64,000 nt of DNA from Zelopaecilomyces penicillatus (Eukaryota; Ascomycota; Sordariomycetes; Hypocreales; Pseudodiploosporaceae): contig VCCP01000005.1 of NCBI GenBank assembly GCA_005765155.1, forward strand, positions 3,038,001-3,102,000, in the 5' to 3' direction. The notes under the pieces are model-generated. The model was given only the letters and a program-made list of their open reading frames with translations. It made no database searches and was not told where the DNA came from. The first letter of the stretch is position 1. Each line of letters starts with the position of its first letter. Of this stretch, positions 55,101-64,000 are shown piece by piece. The position numbers were made by a program, and so were the translations under genes.

Positions 55101-58100
55101 TTATTATTATTTATTTATTTAAATATTAATAAAGATATATTAACAAAATAATAAAATAAATAAAGGTTTTAATTAATTATTAAAATCTTAAATTTTTTAT
55201 AAATTAAATTAAGCTATTAAAGAGATAGATAAGATAATATATAGTATTAATACTATATAACTTTATTATTAAATATTAATTAAGAAAATCTAATTTATAA
55301 ATAAATTATTAAAAAGGCTAGATTATAAGGATAAAGCCTTATTAAATAATAATCTATTCCTTATATTATAAAATAGAATAATTAAATCTATAAAGATTTA
55401 GATTAAATTTATTAAGATATTAATAAATACCTAAAATAATAAAAATAAAAGGTTCTTAAATCTAGTTAAATTAATTAAATAAATTAAATAGGTTATTAAT
55501 AAGATATAATAAATATTTATATATATAGCTTAAATAACCCTTTATATAGAGATTATATTTAATAAATAAGTCTTAATCTCTTTAATAATATTTATTAAAG
55601 ATATATAAAATAAAAATAAAAAGATATTAAAATAAAAAACTATATTAATAGAATAAAAGGATAAGGGAAAGGATATTATATAATCTATAGATATATAAGG
55701 CTTAATTAAATACTAAGACTATATTTATATTCTTAAAAAAATCTTATTAAAAAATAAATTATTATAATTCTATTATAATAATCCTTATATAAGCTATTTT
55801 AATATAAATTAAACCCTTAAGCTTTTATAATAAAAATTCTATTAATATTTTATAAATTAAAAGATTAAGGAATATATTATTAATTATAGTATTTATTAAA
55901 AAATAATATTATAATATTATTATTTATATAAATACCTTAATTCTTCATTAAAATTAAGCTAATCTTAAAAAGAAATATTTATAGATTTTATTATAAAATT
56001 TCTATTTATTATATTTAATAAAAAAGATATAAATATAATCCTAATAATTATAGATTAATATATAAAATATTATTTATTTCTTTTAATAAATATAATTATT
56101 ATTATAATAGATCTTATAGAATTATTCTATTAAAAGATAAAATTAAAATATAAGATATTAAAAGGGATTATATTAAATAAAGATTCTATCTTTATTAATA
56201 AATTCTAATTAAAATTTTATTATATATCTTAAATAAAAAAAAGGCTTTTAATAATATTTTATCCTTAAATTAATAAATAAATTAAATAAATAAATTAAAT
56301 ACTAAAATATTATTTATATTATTTCTTAATAAAAGAATAAATAATATAAATAAAGCTTCTTTATATAATATAATTTATTTATAACTTAACTATCTTTATA
56401 ATAATTAAATTCTCTTTTAATAAAATATTATTTAATTATAAACTATGGTTTTTAAATATTAAGAATAATATTATAAAAAAGGAGATATTAATAATATAAA
56501 ATTAATTAAAAAAACTAATAAAAATATAAGAAATATTAATAAAATATTAATAATAAATAATTAAAGCTTAAATAAAAAACTCTAATAAATTATATATATT
56601 TTTAATACTATAAAAAAAGGATATAATTATATAAAATATAAAGAATTTATATTTAAAGATAAAAAGAAAATTAATATTAAGTTTATTAATCTATTTTAAA
56701 TCCTATAAAAGATTAAAATATAAATATATTAATTAATATTATTTAAATAATATTTATAGATTTATAATATATTTTATATTAATCTATTAGAATTATAAAT
56801 ATAATAAATAATAGATATTAATAATAGTTTATTAATATTAAAATTAGAAAATAAAAAGGAATAAAAAATTAAGAAAATTAAAAATTAATTAAAAATTAAA
56901 AAAGAATTATATTATTTAATTAAATCATTAGATTAGTCTTTAGAATATAATTAATAGATTTTAATTAATAAAATAAATACTTTAATACTAATAAAAATAT
57001 TTAAAAAGAATTAGATAAAAAGAAAATATAAGCTAAATAAAGATATAATATAATAGAATAAAAATACTATAAAACTATAGTTATAAATAAAAAGAATTTA
57101 AAAATTATATATTAAAGAATAATATTTTATTTTGTACCTTTTAATTTATTATAAATAAATAATAAAAAAATAAGGAAAGGGTATAAATAATATAATAAAA
57201 AGCCTTTTATTATAAAATAAAACCAAAAATCAAAGATTAAAGTTAATAGCTTAATAATATATTAATAAACTCTAAGCTATATCTATTTAAAACTAAATAA
57301 TTATATATACTTAAGTTTATTATTAAGCTTATTTAATATCAATTTATTCTTTTATATTATAATAATAATAATAGTATAAGCTATATTTTTAATATATTAT
57401 TAAAATATAAAGCTAGTATTTATTTAGATAAGATAAAGGCTTTATATAATCTTTTATTTAATTAAATTAATATAATATAAGGCTTTAAAACTTATTTATT
57501 AAGCTTAAATAGTCTATTATTAAATTAATATTAAAATATAAATAAAATATTTATAGACTTACGTAAATATCCTATTATTTTTAAAGATAGGGCTATTAAA
57601 TAATTACTAATATTTAATAAGCCTTCTCTTTCTTTTTATAGGCTTTATTAATCTTAGCTTAGGCCTTAATAGAATTAATAATACTATAAGCCTAATAATA
57701 TATAATTTTAATTAACTTAAAGGTATAATAAAGCTTAAGTAATATATTAATAATTTATTAAATAAATTTATTTATAAAAATAAAAAAGCTATCCTTATTA
57801 AAGTTATTATCCTTATTAAGAATATATATACCTAATATTATATTTAAAAATTTAAGTATATTACTTAGCTTTTAGGTATTATCTAATATAAGGGCTATAA
57901 ATCTAAATATTATTAAATTATTAATAAAATCTATTTAAATAATATAAATTAATATATTATTAATAGATATTATTTCTATTAATATACTATTAATAATATA
58001 TTAATTTAATATTAATAAATAAATACTAGATTAATATTATCTTATTAAGTTTAATCTACTCTTTTATTATTTTAGTATTTATTATTATAGCTATTTATAT

Positions 58101-58429
58101 ATAATATATATACTATATATATTTTATAATAATTAGCTTAATATAATCTAGCTGCTTTATAACTATATAGACTTAGATAATAAATCTTTTAAAAGGTATA
58201 ATAATATATTAAAGAAATAATAAAAAGGTAATAAAATAAAAAAGATAGATAAAAAAAATATAATAAAAGATATAGCTATAAGTAAATAAAAGAATATAAT
58301 AAATCTAAATTCTAAGAAAATAAAAATCCTAAAATCCTAAAATAATAATAATAAAAAAAATCTATTATAAAATAATAAATATATAATTAAAGTATTAGGA
58401 TATTATTCTTAAAGAAAAAGATAATTATA

Positions 58430-58620
58430 ATAATATTAGATATTTAGGTATTTAATTATAATATATAACCTAAAAGATTATTAATTATTAAGGCTTTAAT
58501 AGTCTTTTATATCTAAAAGGTATAAAGGAAAAATAATTTAATTTAAGTATAAGTTTTATTATTAATTAACTAATAAAAGCTATATAATCCTGCCTAGTTA
58601 TACCTAGAATTCTCTTTATA
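58430..58620 (+). repeat. 3' LTR of Gypsy 2
   Basis: Partner of 51,902-52,102. The two differ mainly by C/T and G/A transitions. Confidence 0.8.
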
Positions 58621-59100
58621 TATTTATTAAAGATTAAAAAGCAGATTATAGAATTAATAAATAAAGAATAAATTAAAATTAGCTTTTTTTTAATTATTAT
58701 ATTTATCCTTTTTATTAAAAAGGCTATAAAAGGATAATAATTTTATATAAATTATTAAATCTTAAATAAAATTATAATAAGGAATTAATATCTATTATTA
58801 TTAATTAAGAAAATATTATAATTACTTTTTATTATTTAATAATTTATAAAGCTAGATATTTATTTTATTTTTTATAGGATCTATATAATAAAAAGTAATA
58901 AATATCTTATAATATTTTAGATTTAATTTAATTTTTTTTAAATAATTTATTATATTATTTAATTTATTAAATACCTTTATAATCTTTTAAAAGTATATTT
59001 ATTTAATCTTAAGATATATATTAAAAGATTTTATTATAATATATTTAAATAATATCTTTATATATTTTTATAGTTTAAAAAAGAATTATATATATTTTAA
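58621..59100. other. AT-rich spacer between Gypsy 2 and the second inverted-repeat transposon
   Basis: 480 bp of degraded sequence. No motif or repeat recognised. Confidence 0.5.
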
Positions 59101-62100
59101 TAAAAGCAAAATAATATATATAATAATACTAATACTACTTATAGAATTATAGGGTGATTTTAGGGTAATTATATAGCTAGTATAGTCTATAAGGATTAAA
59201 TAGGTAAGAAAAGCTATAAAGCAGTGATATAATAAATTAAATTTAAAGGATTAATTAATTATCCTATAATTAATTAAATAAAGAAGATAGCTTTTTAATA
59301 GCTAGTTTTTTAAATATACTAGAAAATTCTTAGATAGAAGAGGAAAAAAAAACTTAAATTTAATAATATCTCTTTTATTTAAATAGTTTAGGTATAATCT
59401 ACCTATTTATATAGCTTAATCCCTTTAAGTATAGCTTATATAATTATAGCTTAATTAATTAATAAAAGAGTATATTTAATCCAATTATTAAAACCCTTTT
59501 AATAAATATTAAAGATAACCCTATTATTAAATTAAATAATATTTATAATTAATTAAATAATAATATTTAAATATAACCTTTAGATATCTATATATATATA
59601 CTTTATTTTTTTTATTTTATTTATCCTTAATTAAATATTCTTTTAATATTTAATCCCTTTAACTCCTTTAATATCTTTAAAGTATTTAACTTTATTATTT
59701 AATCTATAGATAGAGGTATTATTAATTATACTTATATAGTATAGTATTTAGATCTATTAAATTAAATAGCTTAAATTATTAGATTATTAAAGAAAACTTC
59801 TATTATCTCTTTAATATATTAAAGGGTCTCTTTTATAACTAATCTATTAAAATAAAGATTAATATAATTATTAAAGTATTTAATATATAATATAAGCCTT
59901 TTAATAAGGAATATATTATTTATTTTCTTAATAAATTTAATAGTTATAGTATATCTTATTACTTTTAAGTATTATAAAGGTAAATTAATACTTATTTAAA
60001 TAATAGTCTTTTTTTTATATTTTATAGATTAAATTAATAGTATATAGTATAGAAAGGGTTAAGAGTTTAATTCTTTTTATTAGCTTCTCTATTTCTTCTT
60101 TAAATTTCCCTTTTCTCTATTAAGAGGATTAATCTATTTATTAAAAAGATATCTATTATCTAATTAAGATATTTTTATTTAGGTTTTTATTAATAAATTA
60201 CTTTAAGGTTATAATAATATCCTTAGAAGTATTAATATTCTTATTTAAATTAATTATAGGGATACTTAAAGAAATTAATTTAATTATTTATTCCTTAGAG
60301 ATAACCTGTTTCCAAGGGTTTAAATATAGTATAAGCTATATTAATATAGATTCTAATTCCTTGCTTAATAAATCTTAATTAAATAATCCTTAAATATTCT
60401 TAATATTATTATATATAAATAAATTAAGCCTAGATAAAAGCCTAGAAATTAAATAAATAATAAATAATCTATTTTTATTAACTCTTAAAGAATATTATTA
60501 AAGTATTATTATTTAATTATTATTAAACTAAGTTATAATTAATTTAGCTTTTTTAATAATAATTATATTAATAATCTTAATTATTTTAGATTTAATTATT
60601 TTATTATACTTAAACTTATTATTTAATTATTAATTAATTATAGCTTTAAAGAGTATAGGTTTTTATATTTTAATAAAGTAAATAAATAATACTATAATAA
60701 TCTATATAAATAATATAAATAGGCTATCTTTTATAAATATATAGAAGACTTTAGAGTTATTATATAGTATAAATAAGATATATCTATTAATTAAAAATAA
60801 TATAATATCTCTTAGGTAAATAAAATAAAGTATTTTATTTATATCTTAATTATAAATTATTTAATTATTAAGATTTTATAGAATAATATAATAAAAGCTT
60901 TATAGGTATTTAATTATATTTAATTTATTAATAATAAGATATAATATAATACTCCTTATTCTAAGTATATAATTAAATATAAGCTGGTTTAAATTATTAA
61001 ATAGGTATTAATCTTTTAATAATAAATAAAAAGGATTATTAAAGAGTAAATAAAATATATTATTATAAGATTATTTAATCTTATTTAAATCTTTTTTAAT
61101 TTAATTAAGATAAAAGTAAAACCTAATTAATCCTTTAATAATAATATAGATTTAAAAGAAAGATAAATAATTATACTTTTAATCTTATACTTACTTTATA
61201 TATAGAATAATAATAAATATAAAGTTATAGGAAAGATTAAGCTTATAAAATATTTATCTTTATAAATATATAAATTCTTTAATATAATATATTTATTTAT
61301 TTATTTATAAATTAAAGATATAAAGCTAGTCTTTAAATTAATTCTAAATAAAGGAATACTAGTATATATTCTTATAATTAATAAATTTAATAAAGAATTA
61401 CTTATTAAATATATTCTTATAAAAGATAATTAATCTATTAAGGTAATTATAAGTATTAAATATTAAATAATTATAGGATTTAAATCTATATAAAATATTA
61501 AGGAGATTTATATATATATAAAAGTATTTTTTTAATTTAAAAATATATATTATTTTAAGGGCTATAGATATATTATTAAAGATACTATAAAGTATAATTT
61601 AGAGTAGAGGGTATAATATAAAATTAATAATTTAATCTTTATTCTTTAATATATATAATAGTTAATAAAGCTTAATTAAATAATTATTTTAATTTTATTT
61701 TTATAGGCTTTAAGGAAATAGTTATATAATAGAGATAAGGCTATATACTATTAAATCTAGGGTATCTATATTAAAATTTTAAGAGAGGGTTAATAATAGA
61801 TTAAGCTAGTTTTATTAAGGGATTATAAAATAGGATTACTTAAAAAACCCTAGGTTTATTATAAATATAGTATATTTATTAATATATTTATAAAATAAAT
61901 CTATATCTTCTTTAAATTATATTATTCCTATAATAATAATAAGGCTTATATTTTTAATACTTATTTAAAGGAAGGGTATAAGTATTCTAAAAGTTCTTTA
62001 TTATTTTAATATTATATATTAATAAGAAATTAAATAAGGATATAATTAAATAATAATAAAGATTAAGGGAATAAAATAAGATAATATAGGTATTAAAGGA

Positions 62101-64000
62101 GATAATAAAGATAAAAAAGGATAATATATATAAGATATCTTTTTATAAAAGAGAGCTTTATAAGTATATAAGGGTTTAAATTAATAATCCTTTATAATTA
62201 TATATAATTATTTAATTAAAGATACCTTTTATTATAAATAGCTCTTTCTTTAAAATATAGTTTTTTATTATATTTAATAATAATTTATAGCTAGTAAATA
62301 ATATATATTTTTATTTATATACTTTTTAAAGAGGCTGTCTTTTAGCTTTTATAATTTTTCCTTTTTTATCTTATAATTTAATCTTTTTAACTTTAAGATT
62401 ATTAATCTATTTTTTATTCTTTTTAGGTTTTTAATATAAATATTATTTAATTATAAAAACTAATTAAGATAATATTTATTCTTAGCTCTTTAATATTAAT
62501 TTTATTATAAATATAATTATTCTATATAATATAATTATTTATAAAGTTATTTTATTATAGAATAATTATATTAAATTCTTTAATAATATTAAATTATCTT
62601 TTATAATAGAAGTAATAATAAATTATAAAGCCTGTCTGATTTAGTATTATTTAATCTTTATAAACTAATACTAATCCTTTTTTTTATTTTTAGATTTAGA
62701 TATTATTTCAAGTATAGATTTTAAAGGGGGTGAATATAAACTAAATAAATTACCCTTTTTATTTTAAGGTATTCTTTATTATTAAGTTTATAAGAGATAT
62801 ATTTAATACTTTTATATAACTAGCTAAGGGCTGAAGTTTTAAATAAAATTTCTAGAAAAATAATCTTTATAATATTTAAGAATATTTTATATTAAAGTCT
62901 ATTATAAAAACTCAAGTACCTTACTTTATATTTATATTAATTAAAATAAGGTATATTTATAGATATTTCTTTAATATTTTAATAAAATAAAAAGAAAGAA
63001 TCTACTCTTTATTTATTAATTATTATAGGGTTATTAATCTAATCTTATATTTTTATTATATATAATCCTTCTTAATTATTATTATAGTTATTAAGAAGTA
63101 TATTATATAATTATATTATTTATATATTTTAATTCTAAATAAATATAATAGATATTATTTAAATTATAAACAGGATAAATATATAGATTATAAGTAAAGA
63201 GGATTTTATAGCTATTAATCTAAATTAAAGGATAAGAGAAAGTAAATAATTTTCTTAAAAAAGGATTAGATTAAAGAATTAAAGGGATTAATTATTCTAG
63301 ATTTCTTAAATATATCTACTACTTTTTATTTATAGAAATATTAACTATTAATTTTAAGGGTTAGGTATATAATAAAATAGGATATAAATAAAATAATAAA
63401 AAAAAACCTTAATAGGATTTAATAGATATAGATAGGATTAAATAGTTTTTTAATTACTAGGATATAGGTTTAGTTTAAAAGGGATAGAATAAATTAATTT
63501 TAGGATAATAGTATTAATTATATAATCTAAATAATTTAGTATTAATAAATAAATTAATTTTTAAAGGTATTAATTAATCTTTATAAAATAAAGTAAATTA
63601 ATAAAAAAATATAATTAATTTAATATAATATTATAAAATATATATATAATAAAATAAGAAAGGGATTTATATAAATAGGAAAATTAAAAAAAGATAATAT
63701 TATAATACTAAAATAATTTATAAGAACTCCTGTTTTTAATAGGAATTTAATAAGTTTTTTAAAGTAAAAGAAAAGATTTTAAATATATAAGTATAAGCTT
63801 TATTTAATCTTAATTAATATAGATATAAGATAGATTTAAAAATAGATTTATATTTAAAAGTATAGTAAAATCAGATTAATATAGATTAAAGAAAGATTAT
63901 AAAGGAATAAGATTAATAAGGATTATTTAATTATTAATATAGAAATAGTTTAGTTATTATAATTAAGGTTTAGGAGTATTAATTATTTATTATAATTAGT
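59101..64000 (-). mobile_element. Second copy of the inverted-repeat transposon, cut by the window edge
   Basis: The terminal repeat (about 59,105-59,493) and the interior to 64,000 match the reverse complement of copy 1 from 10,566 down to about 5,640. Examples are the regions around 62,150-62,400 against 7,290-7,520, and 63,640-63,790 against 5,890-6,010. The lost gene would run on minus. By the length of copy 1 the other inverted repeat should lie about 1.5 kb beyond the window. Mutation is milder at its end than in the left end of copy 1. Confidence 0.7.
59105..59493 (+). repeat. Terminal inverted repeat of the second transposon copy
   Basis: Same orientation as 4,121-4,510 and inverted to 10,177-10,566. 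In the 24-nt tract at 59,115-59,138 all CpA sites are TpA, while CpC cytosines are kept. Confidence 0.8.

Larger units (their letters stand above)
51902..58620 (+). mobile_element. Ty3/Gypsy chromodomain LTR retrotransposon, RIP-inactivated (Gypsy 2)
   Basis: Paired ~195-bp LTRs bound 6.7 kb. On +: reverse transcriptase (about 54,180-54,540) with YLNNIL at 54,504-54,521 where YLDD is expected; integrase (about 55,980-56,350) reading DFIIKF, then a GIIL.KDSIFINKF segment equivalent to the conserved ISDRG region, then INQILKYYLYYF; chromodomain (about 56,860-56,970) with LYYLIK.LD.SLEYN. The LTRs differ from those of Gypsy 1 and 3, so this is a separate family or subfamily. About 1.45 kb lies between chromodomain and 3' LTR, as in Gypsy 1. 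Confidence 0.8.

Overview
The window is nuclear DNA of a filamentous ascomycete (Pezizomycotina). Five protein genes of ordinary base composition with short GT..AG introns (50 to 74 bp) sit in two small islands. Everything else is extremely AT-rich DNA made of old transposons wrecked by C-to-T and G-to-A changes, the mark of repeat-induced point mutation (RIP). The exact genus cannot be told from the sequence alone.

Layout: (1) 1-14,640, AT block with an unclassified transposon of about 6.4 kb bounded by ~390-bp inverted repeats (4,121-10,566). (2) 14,820-21,488, a four-gene island: a PLP aminotransferase (+), POL32/CDC27, the third DNA polymerase delta subunit (-), RAD18 (+) and CHM7, an ESCRT-III protein (-). 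(3) 21,861-38,940, AT block with a small dispersed repeat, a LINE reverse-transcriptase relic and a chromodomain Ty3/Gypsy element with both LTRs. (4) 39,027-39,983, a solitary REX4 exonuclease gene. (5) 39,984-64,000, AT block with two more Gypsy elements with both LTRs and a second, edge-truncated copy of the inverted-repeat transposon in the opposite orientation.

Most genes had to be rebuilt across introns. POL32 has five exons and is visible only in pieces in single-frame translation; aminotransferase, RAD18 and CHM7 have two exons each. POL32 and RAD18 are divergently transcribed from one 434-bp region with two perfect ACGCGT (MluI cell-cycle) boxes. Both act in DNA-damage tolerance: Rad18 ubiquitinates PCNA, and Pol32 binds PCNA and serves polymerases delta and zeta, so a shared S-phase promoter makes sense. 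CHM7 works at the nuclear envelope and REX4 in ribosomal RNA processing; the aminotransferase is metabolic.

The strongest evidence for RIP is internal. Three copies of the same transposon terminus show all cytosines of a CA-rich tract intact, all converted to T, or converted chiefly at CpA. Two Gypsy copies have their catalytic YLDD motif changed to YLNN. The best candidates for something undescribed are the inverted-repeat transposon, the small repeat family that flanks REX4 in inverted orientation, and the POL32/RAD18 shared promoter.
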